Assembly: GCA_947493195.1 (NCBI GenBank) | Contig: CANLQG010000001.1 | Coordinates: 62,001 to 126,000 of the forward strand | DNA from: an uncultured Sphingomonadaceae bacterium | Lineage (GTDB): Bacteria > Pseudomonadota > Alphaproteobacteria > Sphingomonadales > Sphingomonadaceae | Direction of reading: 5' to 3' | DNA length: 64,000 nucleotides | Part shown: positions 35,052 to 43,888 of the stretch, piece after piece | Numbering within the stretch: the stretch's first letter is position 1 | Layout of the letters: every line of letters starts with the position of its first letter | Position numbers and translations under genes: made by a program | Notes under the pieces: model-generated | What the model was told of the DNA's origin: nothing | The model's input: only the letters and a program-made list of their open reading frames with translations | The model's database searches: none

Positions 35052-35181
35052 GGATTGGGTCCGGAGCAGCTATGCGCGCAGGGTCGGCCCGGCGCTGGTA
35101 GAATCGAACGCGCCTGTTAGCCAACGGATTCTCGCCTTGCCCTGAAAGGCCAACCATGAACGGCCAACTGGGAACGGCCGG

Positions 35182-35511
35182 TCAGAACCCTTGCGCGTCG
35201 TTGCTGTCGCTGGGGATGCGCACTTCGAGGCCGTCGAGGTCCTGTGTCAGCACGACTTGGCAGGACAGGCGGCTGGTGGCGTGAACGTCTGCGGCAAGGT
35301 CGAGCATGTCTTCCTCGTCCTCCACCGCTTCGGGCAGCTTGCCGAACCATTCGCGTGCCACGATCACATGGCAGGTGGAGCACGCCATCTGCCCTTCGCA
35401 GGTCCCTTCCAGCGGCATACCCGCGGCCTGCCCCACTTCCAGAAGTCGGTCACCGGGAGAGGCTTCTGCCTCAACCCTTTCGCCCTTGCGTGTAATGAAG
35501 GTGACTTTGAT
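35182..35511 (-). CDS. 2Fe-2S ferredoxin with a non-standard start codon
   Basis: 109 residues if begun at ATC 35511. The four ligands are in order at 38, 44, 47 and 84: LEGTCEGQMACSTCHVIV and RLSCQ, the adrenodoxin-type spacing, with the EDEEDMLDLA helix between. The conserved first strand IKVTFITRKGERVEAEASPG lies upstream of any ATG, GTG or TTG. The first such codon, GTG at 35436, would delete the first two strands. AAGGA ends 8 bases before the ATC, so initiation at ATC is the best fit. The frame is bounded upstream by a TGA at 35551. It follows the cysteine desulfurase by 5 bp, matching a role in cluster assembly or electron supply. Confidence 0.75.
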   Translation of the reverse strand: MKVTFITRKGERVEAEASPGDRLLEVGQAAGMPLEGTCEGQMACSTCHVIVAREWFGKLPEAVEDEEDMLDLAADVHATSRLSCQVVLTQDLDGLEVRIPSDSNDAQGF

Positions 35512-35516
35512 GGCGC

Positions 35517-36590
35517 CTATCCTTGCTGCGACGCAGCATTGATAAGCTTTTCAGCGGCCAGTTCAAGTTGCTCCATGCTGGTGTAGCGCCCGAAGCCCAG
35601 CCGGATCGAGCTTTTCGCCTTCTTCGCACTTAGCCCGATCGCCTGCAGCACGTGACTGGGCCTGCCCGACCCGCTGGCGCAGGCCGAGCCTGCAGAGAAC
35701 ATCACGTCGCGGCAATCCGACATCAGGCGCGCGACATCCAGACCTTTCTTGCGGATATTGAGGTTGCCGTGCCAGCGCGCTTCCGCGCTGCCGTTCAGGT
35801 CCCAGTCCGCGAACAGTTCTCGCGCGCGGTGCCACAACGCCTCCACATGCGCGGCATCGTCCTCCATCCGCTCCTTCGCCACCACGGCTGCCGCGCCAAA
35901 ACCTGCGCAAAGTGCCGGGCTGAGCGTGCCTGAACGAATATTCGCCTCCTGCCCGCCGCCTGTCAGCTGGGGTTCGAGTTCGATGCCATTGCGCACCCAC
36001 AATGCACCGATGCCCTTTGGCCCGTGGATCTTGTGCGCGGAAACGGCGATCATGTCTGCGCCCGCCAGCGGCATCTTGCCATAGGCCTGCACCGCGTCGC
36101 ACAGGTAGAGCGCGCCCGCCTCCTTCGCCTTGCGGTGGAATTCCACCGTGGGCTGGATCACGCCAATCTCGTTGTTCACCTGCATCACGCAGACAAGCCT
36201 GGTGTTGCTGGGAATGTCCTGCTTCACATTGCACTGGCCGTCTTTCGCGACGTTCAGTTCGTGCGCCTTGCCGATGGCGTGGGCGGTATCGAGCGCGGCG
36301 GCATGTTCGATGGACGACACGCTGATCGCGCCCTTGCCGGGGCAGCCCCTCATGGCAAGGTTGATCGCCTCGGTCGCGCCAGAGGTGAAGATCACCTGCC
36401 CATTAGGCGGAAACAGCGCCGCCACCCTGTCGCGCGCAAGATCCACCGCCGCTGCCGCCATGCGGCCCATGCAATGCGGGCTGTGCGGGTTGCCGAAAGC
36501 AGTGCCATCCGGCCCGTCGAGCCATTGCAGCATGGCATCGCGAGCTTCGGGGGCGAGCGGGGTTGTGGCCTGGTAGTCGAGGTAGATCAT
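35517..36590 (-). CDS. Cysteine desulfurase, IscS/NifS class, second of a tandem pair
   Basis: 357 residues from MIYLDYQATTPLAPEARDAM. IFTSGATEAINLAM binds the PLP phosphate, IAVSAHKIHGPKGIGALWVR holds the Schiff-base Lys, and FSAGSACASGSGRPSHVLQAIG carries the catalytic Cys loop of group I enzymes. It produces persulfide sulfur from cysteine for Fe-S clusters. Its ATG overlaps the preceding desulfurase in ATGA, and the ferredoxin follows. Confidence 0.93.
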   Translation of the reverse strand: MIYLDYQATTPLAPEARDAMLQWLDGPDGTAFGNPHSPHCMGRMAAAAVDLARDRVAALFPPNGQVIFTSGATEAINLAMRGCPGKGAISVSSIEHAAALDTAHAIGKAHELNVAKDGQCNVKQDIPSNTRLVCVMQVNNEIGVIQPTVEFHRKAKEAGALYLCDAVQAYGKMPLAGADMIAVSAHKIHGPKGIGALWVRNGIELEPQLTGGGQEANIRSGTLSPALCAGFGAAAVVAKERMEDDAAHVEALWHRARELFADWDLNGSAEARWHGNLNIRKKGLDVARLMSDCRDVMFSAGSACASGSGRPSHVLQAIGLSAKKAKSSIRLGFGRYTSMEQLELAAEKLINAASQQG

Positions 36591-37648
36591 GTCAGTGACT
36601 TCCAAGCGGCCGCGAAGGCGTCGAGTTCCTCAGCGGTGGTGTTCCATCCCAGCGAGACGCGGATGGTGCGGTCCGCCAGTTCCTTGTCCGCCATCATGGC
36701 CTGCATCACGTGGCTGGTTTTCATCGTACCGCTGGAACAGGCGCTGCCTTGCGATACGGCGAACCCTGCCATGTCGAACCGCATCACCTGCGCTGTGGCG
36801 GACATGCCGGGCATGGCCACGGCATTGACGAATGGCGCAGGGTCGGAAAGGCGATCCGCCCACCATGTTCCGCCCGCTTCCCGCACCGTATCGGCCAGCC
36901 GAGCGCGCGCTGCCATTACATCGTCGGCGAGGTAGGGTTCATCAGCCTCCAGCGCCGCCGCCATCGCCACTGCGCCGGGCAGGTTTTCCGTGCCCCGGCG
37001 ATAGCCACGTTCATGGCCTCCAACAGGGTCAAGCATGGCAAAGCCCCGCACCAGCAGCGCACCGATACCAATCGGACCCCCGAACTTGTGAGCGCTGATG
37101 ATCGCCATGTCGCACAGCGGCAATTCCATTTTGCGCGCGCCTTGAGCGCAGTCGGCCAGCAGCAATCCGCCAGCTTCGCTCACGATCTCGGCTATGGCGG
37201 CAATATCCTGACAGTTGCCGGTCTCCGAATTCACTTGCTGCACTGCCACGAGCGGCCTTTCGCGCTGCACCGCCTCGCGAAGAATTTCTAGATCGAGCGC
37301 GCCATCGGCTCGCACCGGTAGACGTTCGGCCTCCTTCGCGGTGCCTAGGATGCAATCATGTTCCACTGCGCTCACCAACCGCGCCCCGGCCTTGGCATTG
37401 TGCAGAGCCAGCGCCGCCGCCTCGCTCGCCCCGCTGGTGAATATCAATTCCCCATCCCACCCCAGCGCCGCCTTGCACCGCGCCCGCGCATCCTCCAGCG
37501 CGGCCTTGGCCTTGCGTCCCTCGGCATGCGGGGAGGACGGATTGGCCCATATGGCAAAGCCTTCCTCCATCGCCGCTTTCGCTTCGGGGCGCAGCGGAGT
37601 CGTGGCGGCATGGTCGAGGTAGATGCGCTGGGCTGGCACGGCGCTCAC
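36587..37648 (-). CDS. Cysteine desulfurase, IscS/NifS class, first of a tandem pair
   Basis: 353 residues starting MSAVPAQRIYLDHAATTPLRPEA. ELIFTSGASEAAALALHNA, AIISAHKFGGPIGIGALLVRG (PLP Lys) and VSQGSACSSGTMKTSHVMQAM (Cys loop) are present. It differs considerably from the second copy, so the two are not a recent duplication. The duplicated arrangement suggests a specialised division: one for Fe-S supply, another for sulfur trafficking or for a regulatory heterodimer. A 97-bp gap separates it from the divergent hydrolase gene. Confidence 0.92.
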   Translation of the reverse strand: MSAVPAQRIYLDHAATTPLRPEAKAAMEEGFAIWANPSSPHAEGRKAKAALEDARARCKAALGWDGELIFTSGASEAAALALHNAKAGARLVSAVEHDCILGTAKEAERLPVRADGALDLEILREAVQRERPLVAVQQVNSETGNCQDIAAIAEIVSEAGGLLLADCAQGARKMELPLCDMAIISAHKFGGPIGIGALLVRGFAMLDPVGGHERGYRRGTENLPGAVAMAAALEADEPYLADDVMAARARLADTVREAGGTWWADRLSDPAPFVNAVAMPGMSATAQVMRFDMAGFAVSQGSACSSGTMKTSHVMQAMMADKELADRTIRVSLGWNTTAEELDAFAAAWKSLT

Positions 37649-37745
37649 GTAACAATTGCGAAAATCGGCATAATCCCTATATAGCCGCCACCTTGCGCCG
37701 CGCTACCCGCAGGCGCTCAACAATCCAGCAGAGCAACAAACGCCC

Positions 37746-38402
37746 ATGCCTCACGTTATCTTTCCCGGCCCCGAGGGCCGTCTCGAAGGCCGTTTCTCCC
37801 CCGCCCCGCGCCCCCGCGCGCCTGTCGCCATGATCCTGCACCCGCACAGCCAGGGCGGCGGCACCATGAACGACCGGATCGTGCAGCAGTTGTACAAGAC
37901 TTTCGTCGCGCGCGGTTTCGCAACGCTGCGCTTCAACTTTCGCGGCGTGGGCAAGAGCCAGGGCAGCTTCGACAACGGCATCGGCGAACTGTCCGATGCG
38001 GCCAGCGCGCTCGACTGGGTGCAGCAGATCCACCCCGAGGCGCAGACCACGTGGGTGGCGGGCGTTTCCTTTGGCGCGCTGATCGGCATGCAATTGCTGA
38101 TGCGTCGTCCGGAAATCCGCGGGTTCATCTCCATCGCCCCGCCTGCGAACATGTACGATTTCTCGTTCCTCGCCCCCTGCCCCGCTTCGGGCATCTTCAT
38201 CCAGGGCACGGCGGATACCGTGGTGCAGCCCAATTCGGTGCAGAAACTGGTCGACAAGCTGCGCACGCAAAAGCACATCACCATCCACCACGACGAGATC
38301 CCGCGCGCCAATCACTTTTTCGAGAACGAGCAGGACGAGCTGATGAAGTCGGTCGACAACTACCTCGATTTCCGCCTGGATCCGAGCTGCCCGATCACCT
38401 GA
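37746..38402 (+). CDS. Alpha/beta hydrolase (COG2945-like)
   Basis: 218 residues. AMILHPHSQGGGTMNDRIVQQL is the oxyanion-hole HPH region typical of COG2945, FATLRFNFRGVGKSQGSFDNG follows, and WVAGVSFGALIGMQL is the nucleophile elbow GVSFG. ITIHHDEIPRANHFFENE supplies the C-terminal His. The substrate is unknown; such proteins frequently adjoin cysteine desulfurase genes in sphingomonads. A terminator follows at 38431. Confidence 0.88.
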   Translation: MPHVIFPGPEGRLEGRFSPAPRPRAPVAMILHPHSQGGGTMNDRIVQQLYKTFVARGFATLRFNFRGVGKSQGSFDNGIGELSDAASALDWVQQIHPEAQTTWVAGVSFGALIGMQLLMRRPEIRGFISIAPPANMYDFSFLAPCPASGIFIQGTADTVVQPNSVQKLVDKLRTQKHITIHHDEIPRANHFFENEQDELMKSVDNYLDFRLDPSCPIT

Positions 38403-38430
38403 TCGCAGGCTTTCACAACCAGTTTGACAG

Positions 38431-38465
38431 CGCGCGTCGGGACCATGGTTCCGGCGCGCGTTTTT
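38431..38465 (+). terminator. Rho-independent terminator after the hydrolase gene
   Basis: CGCGCGTCGGGACC (38431-38444) pairs with GGTTCCGGCGCGCG (38447-38460) with two G-U pairs, followed by TTTTT. Confidence 0.85.
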
Positions 38466-38553
38466 CATGCCACTTGCAATTCCTCTGCGCATGTGTAACA
38501 GTATAACATGACTCACCACTTCAAGAGTGAGCACATGGAAGAGGAAGAGCCCC

Positions 38554-39240
38554 ATGTCTTATGCCAATGCCACAGCCAGTCCCGCGGCCCGCATGCGCGC
38601 GGCAGCAGGGGTCGTCGCGATCCACGCCCTCGTCGGCGCGGGGGTCGTCATCGGCCTCACGATCACCGGCACCATCCCCAAGCCCGGCGTCATCGTCGAC
38701 ACCTGGGATATCAAGGACATTCCACCACCGCCGCCACCCAGGCCCGAGCCTATCCCCGAGCCGGCCGAGCAGGCCTACGCCCCGGTAACGGCGCCCAAGC
38801 CGCCGATCGAACTGGAACGTTCCGCGCCTGTCGAGGCAGAACCGGTACGCCCCAATATCGCCACCGACGTGACATTACGTCCCCTGCCCGAGACCATCGA
38901 AATCCCCGGCCCCGCCGTAACGCCCAGCGTGACACCGGCCATCGAACCCGTTGGCGCACGGCCCCGCAACGGACCCACGGGGTGGATCACCACCAACGAT
39001 TACAGCCGCAGCGACCTTGTGAGAGAGCGCGAAGGCACTGCGGGCTATCGCCTGGTTATCGGCAGCGACGGACGGGTGGATGCCTGCGAAATCACCCGCA
39101 GCAGCGGGCACGCTTCGCTCGATCGCAACACCTGTCGCCTGATCGAAAGCCGGGCGCGCTTCGAACCGGCCACGAACAATCGCGGCGACAGGACTGTCGG
39201 CACCTACACCGGCTCTGTCACCTGGCAGATACCTGACTGA
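38554..39240 (+). CDS. TonB-family energy transducer
   Basis: 228 residues from MSYANATASPAARM; a longer frame starts at 38527. One membrane helix (AAAGVVAIHALVGAGVVIGLTI) anchors it, a Pro-rich spacer with PPPPPPRPEPIPEP follows, and the C-terminal domain has YRLVIGSDGRVDACEITRSSG and a second Cys in NTCRLIESRARFEPA, as in many sphingomonad TonB proteins; the Cys pair may form a disulfide. It passes proton-motive energy to outer-membrane receptors. exbB and exbD are not adjacent. Confidence 0.85.
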   Translation: MSYANATASPAARMRAAAGVVAIHALVGAGVVIGLTITGTIPKPGVIVDTWDIKDIPPPPPPRPEPIPEPAEQAYAPVTAPKPPIELERSAPVEAEPVRPNIATDVTLRPLPETIEIPGPAVTPSVTPAIEPVGARPRNGPTGWITTNDYSRSDLVREREGTAGYRLVIGSDGRVDACEITRSSGHASLDRNTCRLIESRARFEPATNNRGDRTVGTYTGSVTWQIPD

Positions 39241-39263
39241 CCAGCCGCCCGGTAGAGGCCGGG

Positions 39264-39491
39264 TTATTCCTGACCGGCCTCTGCTTCGGCAACAGCGCTG
39301 TCGGCGGCTTCTATCGGCGTCTGTCCGCCATCCATCGGCACCAGCCAGATCGCCGCGTTGGCCAGCATTACGAAGGCGAGCAACGCCATCAGCATGGCCT
39401 GCTTCGCAATCCCTTTGCGCCACAGCACGAATGCCCCCGCGCCCAGCGCGATGGCGGCAAGAACGATGATCGAGATGACAAGATCGAACAT
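39264..39491 (-). CDS. Small membrane protein, unknown function
   Basis: 75 residues with two helices: FDLVISIIVLAAIALGAGAFVLW and ALLAFVMLANAAIWLVPM, separated by a short basic loop (RKGIAKQ), ending in an acidic periplasmic or cytoplasmic tail (EAEAGQE). Convergent with tonB, 23 bp apart. No family recognised. Confidence 0.6.
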   Translation of the reverse strand: MFDLVISIIVLAAIALGAGAFVLWRKGIAKQAMLMALLAFVMLANAAIWLVPMDGGQTPIEAADSAVAEAEAGQE

Positions 39492-39590
39492 GGGTCTTCC
39501 CCTAACGCGGCGGGCGCCGCCTCGCCAGCGCTAACGCTCTTGCCGCCATCTTGCTTGACTAGGGCAGGTTGCATCGGCAACCACTTGAAC

Positions 39591-41435
39591 ATGCAGAACA
39601 TCACCGACACTTCGCTCTCCCGTCGCTCCTTTATCGGAGCGCTGGGCGCTTCCACCGCGCTTACCGTCCTGCCGGGCTGCGTCACCACGCCCGCCACTGG
39701 CAGCGGGCCCGCCGCGGCAGAAGCGCTGCTGGACGACATCGCCTGGAACCTGCTGCGGCACGAGCCGACCCGCGCCACTTCGCTCGCGGTCGATACCGGC
39801 GTACATGCCGCGCTGCGCAGCCAGCTCGGCGCTGCCGGTCCCGAAGCGCAGGATGCCAAGGCCGCAACCTTGCGCGCCGACCTAGGGCGTGTCCGCGCTT
39901 TCCCCAAAGACGGGCTGGACCCGGCGACCCGGACCAGTTTCGAGGTTGTCGAAAGCGCCTATGCCACCGCCCTTGAGGGCATGGCCCTGCCCTACGGCGA
40001 CATCCCGGTCGGCAGTTGGCGCACCGCGCCCTACGCCGTCATCCAGAATGTAGGCGCCTATATCGACTTGCCCCGCTTCCTCGATTCCGACCATCCCATC
40101 TCCGACGAATACGATGCTGAGGCCTATATCGCGCGCCTTGAAGAGATGCCCGGCGTGCTGGCTGGTGAACTCGAAAAGATCAGCAGCGCCCGCCAGATGG
40201 GCGTGGTCCCGCCAGACTTCCTGGTCGACCGCGCGCTCGACCAGATGGAACGGCAGTTGGCCGATGCCATGAGCGGTGGCTCACTTGTCGAATCGCTGGT
40301 CCGCCGAACCCGCGAGGAAGGCATTGCAGGCGACTGGGAGACACGGGCCAACTCCGTCGTGACCGGCCAGATCGCGCCAGCACTGGAGGCGCAGCTTGCC
40401 GAACTTCGTATCCAGCGCGGGCTTGCAGGCAGCGCGCCCGGCATGAATGCGCAGCCGGAGGGAGAGGAATGGTATCGCTGGTCGCTCCAGTCCAGCACCA
40501 CCACCAGCATGTCGCCCGCCGAAATCCACCAGCTTGGCCGCGATACGCTGGCCAGCATCGATGCCGAGATGGACCCGATCCTGCGCTCGCTGGGCTATAC
40601 CCAAGGCACCCCCGGCCAGCGGATGATCGAGCTTTCGCAGGACGAACGGTTCAAATTTGCGGAAGGCGATCCCGGCCGCGCCGAAATCATGAGCTTCCTG
40701 GAAGAACGGATCGACTGGATTCGCGGCCAGATGCCGCGCGCATTCGCGCGGGTGGTCGATCCCGCCGTCCAGGTGAAGCGCATTCCGCCCAACGAGGAAC
40801 TGGGGGCGCCGACCGCCTATGGCGGCGCACCTGCGGTAGACGGGTCGCGTCCGGGTACATTCTGGATCAACCTGCGCGATACGGACCTGCACCGGACTTA
40901 CGACCTCGTCACCCTCACCCATCATGAAGCCATTCCCGGCCACGTGTGGGAAGGCGAGTACTCCAACCAGCTGCCGCTGATCCGCGCAATCTTGGCGTTC
41001 AACGCCTTCAGCGAAGGCTGGGCGCTCTATGCGGAGCAGCTGGCGGACGAGCTTGGCGCCTACGACGACAACCCCGCATGGCGGCTGGGCTATTTGCAAG
41101 CGGCGGCATACCGTGCGGTGCGGCTGGTGGTGGACACGGGCCTGCACGCTCAGGGCTGGGGCCGCCAGCAGGCTATCGACTATTTTCATACCAACACTGG
41201 CGTTGGCGTGGCCGAGACAACCAACGAGATTGACCGCTATTGCAGCTGGCCGGGCCAGGCGACCGGCTACATGGTGGGCAAGCTGGAGATCCTGCGCCAG
41301 CGCGAACGCGCGCGCGCCGCGATGGGGGGTAACTACGACTTGCGCACGTTCAACCAAGCCGTCGTCGAAGGCGGCAATGCACCGCTGGACGTGCTGGCCG
41401 GGAATGTCAGCCGGTACATCGCAACCGCCGGATAG
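39591..41435 (+). CDS. DUF885 family zinc-peptidase-like protein, exported
   Basis: 614 residues from MQNITDTSLSRRSFIGALGA. The SRRSF start with a hydrophobic stretch ending in LPGC is a twin-arginine and lipoprotein-type signal. HEAIPGH near residue 444 is the HExxPGH zinc motif of DUF885 proteins, and EGWALYAEQLADELG downstream contributes the third ligand Glu. Gram-negative DUF885 proteins are periplasmic and generally uncharacterised carboxypeptidase-like enzymes. It is followed at 10 bp by the next secreted protein gene, so probably an operon. Confidence 0.85.
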   Translation: MQNITDTSLSRRSFIGALGASTALTVLPGCVTTPATGSGPAAAEALLDDIAWNLLRHEPTRATSLAVDTGVHAALRSQLGAAGPEAQDAKAATLRADLGRVRAFPKDGLDPATRTSFEVVESAYATALEGMALPYGDIPVGSWRTAPYAVIQNVGAYIDLPRFLDSDHPISDEYDAEAYIARLEEMPGVLAGELEKISSARQMGVVPPDFLVDRALDQMERQLADAMSGGSLVESLVRRTREEGIAGDWETRANSVVTGQIAPALEAQLAELRIQRGLAGSAPGMNAQPEGEEWYRWSLQSSTTTSMSPAEIHQLGRDTLASIDAEMDPILRSLGYTQGTPGQRMIELSQDERFKFAEGDPGRAEIMSFLEERIDWIRGQMPRAFARVVDPAVQVKRIPPNEELGAPTAYGGAPAVDGSRPGTFWINLRDTDLHRTYDLVTLTHHEAIPGHVWEGEYSNQLPLIRAILAFNAFSEGWALYAEQLADELGAYDDNPAWRLGYLQAAAYRAVRLVVDTGLHAQGWGRQQAIDYFHTNTGVGVAETTNEIDRYCSWPGQATGYMVGKLEILRQRERARAAMGGNYDLRTFNQAVVEGGNAPLDVLAGNVSRYIATAG

Positions 41436-41444
41436 GAGATTCCC

Positions 41445-42134
41445 ATGCTGCGCCGTTTACCCCTGGTCGCTCTTGCCGCGGGCACGGCGCTGGCCTTGTC
41501 GAACGCGCCCGCCCGGGCAGGTTTTCCGGTTTCCGAGCAGGTGACCTGCGCGGTTGGCGGGGAGGAATTCACCTTCACCACCACGGGATCCTATTCCGTT
41601 TACGGTTCGCGTCCTGATGGCAAGCCATACGGCAGCTGGGTCTTCCCGCTCCCCATGCCAGACTGCCCGGGCAATGGACTGGTCATGTACCGGACCTTCA
41701 CGCCCGAAGAGATTGCCGTGCTGGAAAGTTATCTCGCCAGCGAGGAATTTGCCGCGATCCGGCAGGAAAGCAGCTATTACCGCGCCGCTCACATCGCTCG
41801 CCAGCTTGAGACGGAAGGCGATCTTGCGCCGCTATGGCTGCTGATGCGCGCGGGCTGGCAAGTGGACGGAGATGAGACGGCGAAGGCCCGCTACCAGCGC
41901 GAATTTGCGCAGGCCGTGGCGGCGCTATCCGGCGATGCGAGCAGCGCCGATCGCATCACCCTCAACTTCCGCGCGGCCAATGCCTGGCGCGAACTGGGCG
42001 ATTTCGAACGCGCTGGTGAAGTCCTGTCGGGCATTGCCGATCCCGCCGCCGCCACGTTCGAGAGCGACACCAGCGAGCGCCAGCAGCGCAACTGGAGGGA
42101 GTGGCTGGATAAGGACATTCCCCCAACTGGGTGA
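41445..42134 (+). CDS. Secreted protein, unknown function, probably truncated by a frameshift
   Basis: 229 residues. Signal peptide MLRRLPLVALAAGTALALSNAPARA. The mature part has two Cys (EQVTCAVGG and MPDCPGNG) and a helical C-terminal half with a short tetratricopeptide-like AANAWRELGDFERAGEVL segment. The frame ends DKDIPPTG at 42134 just after a run of five C. One base fewer there would continue the protein for about 60 residues (see the adjoining feature). No family recognised. Confidence 0.6.
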   Translation: MLRRLPLVALAAGTALALSNAPARAGFPVSEQVTCAVGGEEFTFTTTGSYSVYGSRPDGKPYGSWVFPLPMPDCPGNGLVMYRTFTPEEIAVLESYLASEEFAAIRQESSYYRAAHIARQLETEGDLAPLWLLMRAGWQVDGDETAKARYQREFAQAVAALSGDASSADRITLNFRAANAWRELGDFERAGEVLSGIADPAAATFESDTSERQQRNWREWLDKDIPPTG

Positions 42135-42318
42135 ACTGATCGCGCAGGAGAATGCGGAGAGCGAGCCGGTAGCCATGATCCCGGACACGCAGGCCGCATT
42201 CCGCTGCGTCGAACTGGAGAAGGATGGCGCGCCCTTGCCGCAGCGTTGCACGTCGGGCGAGCTGGACGAGGATATCTCCCGCGTTCGCGAGTGGAGGGCG
42301 CCCGCCGACGGTTCCTGA
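42120..42318 (+). other. Frame-shifted C-terminal tail of the preceding secreted protein
   Basis: Read one base later, the C run leads into PQLGELIAQENAESEPVAM, then IPDTQAAFRCVELEKDG, then APLPQRCTSGELDEDISRVRE, ending at 42318. It has the same codon bias, two further Cys, and joins the upstream protein without gap. Either the gene carries a single-base insertion in C5 at 42120-42124, or the sequence has an indel error, or a slippery programmed site exists. Confidence 0.45.
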
Positions 42319-42443
42319 AAATGAGGGCCGGCTCGCATTCCAAGCAAACCTGCCCTTAACTCCATCCTGCTAACTGTCCCCGTTCAGGCCAGCCGCGCGT
42401 CGCGGCTTGCTGGGGTATGGGGAGCCGTTGCAGGCAGCGTTGC

Positions 42444-43514
42444 ATGGTTGCGTTGTATATAACCATAGATACCGAATACGAGTTCGGCTTCACGCGCCAT
42501 CGCGGTGTCTCCTCGCGGGAGGAGAACTTTCGGCGTTCGATCCGCTGCGCCACGGCGGAAGGCGAAGTCGGCATCTTCCACCAGATGGACGTGTTCGACC
42601 GGCACGGGCTGAAGGCGGTGTTCTTCGTCGATCCCCTGCCCGCGCTGCTGTGGGGCACCCGCGCCATTGCAGAGATCGTAGAGCCGATCCTGAAGCGCGG
42701 CCACGACGTGCAGTTGCACCTGCATACCGAGTGGCTGGAACTGCTGGGCAGTGCCAACCCGCTTGGCTCCCGCACCGGCGCGAACATAAAGGATTTCACC
42801 CGTGCGGAACAGGTCGTGCTGCTGGAAACGGCGATCGACCTGCTAATGCGTGCCGGTGCACCCCGCCCTGTGGCGTTCCGGGCGGGCAATTACGGCGCCA
42901 ATGACGACACTCTGCGCGCCCTGGCCAAGGTGGGCCTGACCCACGACACCAGCCACGCGCCCGCACTTGTTCCGGGCGAGTGCACGATCGGTCTGGGAGA
43001 TGAGCACCGCCGCCCGTTGCGCCGACACGGGGTGATCGAGGTGCCAATCGGATGCATCGGCGATGCCCTGGGCGGACTGCGTCATGCCCAGCTTACGGCC
43101 CTGTCCTATCGCGAGATCGTGGCGGCCCTGCGCCACGCGCGGGGGAATGACCTGAACAGTTTCACCGTCGTCTCCCACAGCTTCGAATTGCTCTGCCGCC
43201 AGCGCACGCGGATCAACCGCATCGTCCAGCGCCGCTTTAAAAAGGTGTGCGAACATGTGGAGCAGATGGCAGGGGTCACCACCGCGACCTATGCCGACAA
43301 ACCGCCCAGTCCCAGCCGCCAGCCAGTGTCGGCACCGGTGCTTGCCCCTGCCCCGCTGCTGAACGGCACACGCATTGTCGAGCAGGTGGTTGCCAACGCC
43401 CTGTACGGACGCAACACGGTACCGCACGACGCGGAAGGATCAGGGGCCGAGCCGATGACTGTCGCCAAGGCCCTGCGCTATCTCGAAATAGCCAACAGGG
43501 CGCGCATCGGCTGA
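42444..43514 (+). CDS. Polysaccharide deacetylase-like protein
   Basis: 356 residues from MVALYITIDTEYEFGFTRHR. ITIDTE with the catalytic Asp, VFFVDPLPAL, GHDVQLHLHTEWLEL (His-x-His metal motif) and FRAGNYGANDDTLRAL match the NodB homology fold of the WalW-like or DUF-type deacetylases. It lacks a signal peptide, so it acts on a cytosolic or lipid-linked sugar, or is regulatory. The last 70 residues are Pro-rich and variable. The start is chosen because the conserved fold begins there; a frame extends nine codons upstream. Confidence 0.8.
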   Translation: MVALYITIDTEYEFGFTRHRGVSSREENFRRSIRCATAEGEVGIFHQMDVFDRHGLKAVFFVDPLPALLWGTRAIAEIVEPILKRGHDVQLHLHTEWLELLGSANPLGSRTGANIKDFTRAEQVVLLETAIDLLMRAGAPRPVAFRAGNYGANDDTLRALAKVGLTHDTSHAPALVPGECTIGLGDEHRRPLRRHGVIEVPIGCIGDALGGLRHAQLTALSYREIVAALRHARGNDLNSFTVVSHSFELLCRQRTRINRIVQRRFKKVCEHVEQMAGVTTATYADKPPSPSRQPVSAPVLAPAPLLNGTRIVEQVVANALYGRNTVPHDAEGSGAEPMTVAKALRYLEIANRARIG

Positions 43515-43690
43515 TTCCCTGCGGGCGGCGAGCTGCATCGGCAGCGCCACCGCGAGACCCTCACGGACGGCGAGAAAAACGCTCGTGATTCGAGACACAA
43601 GCGTGGTTCAAGCCGTAGTAACCATCAGCCGCAAGATCGACTTAACCAGCGTGCTGCACCTTTCGTTCATTCGACGAGGTGTGTTTTGTG

Positions 43691-43849
43691 ATGATGAACT
43701 ATATCGTAGTAGCCGGCACCGGACTTTTGCTGCTGCTTATAGTGCCCGAATCGAAGGTGCGCTGGCAGCGCCTTTCCGCGCGCGGCGGCGCTGCCATGCT
43801 ATTCGGGCTTGGCCTGTTCGGCAGCGTTTTCTCGGTAATGTCGGCCTAG
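43691..43849 (+). CDS. Small two-helix membrane protein, unknown
   Basis: 52 residues from ATG 43691 (MMNYIVVAGTGLLLLLIVPE); a GTG at 43688 with GAGG upstream at better spacing is the alternative start. Two hydrophobic helices flank a basic loop KVRWQRLSARGG. It lies alone in the 375-bp gap between the deacetylase and the minus-strand gene; that gap otherwise shows nothing I recognise. Confidence 0.4.
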   Translation: MMNYIVVAGTGLLLLLIVPESKVRWQRLSARGGAAMLFGLGLFGSVFSVMSA

Positions 43850-43888
43850 CGAATAACCAATCGGCAAGCCAGTTGCCGAGCCGGGCGG

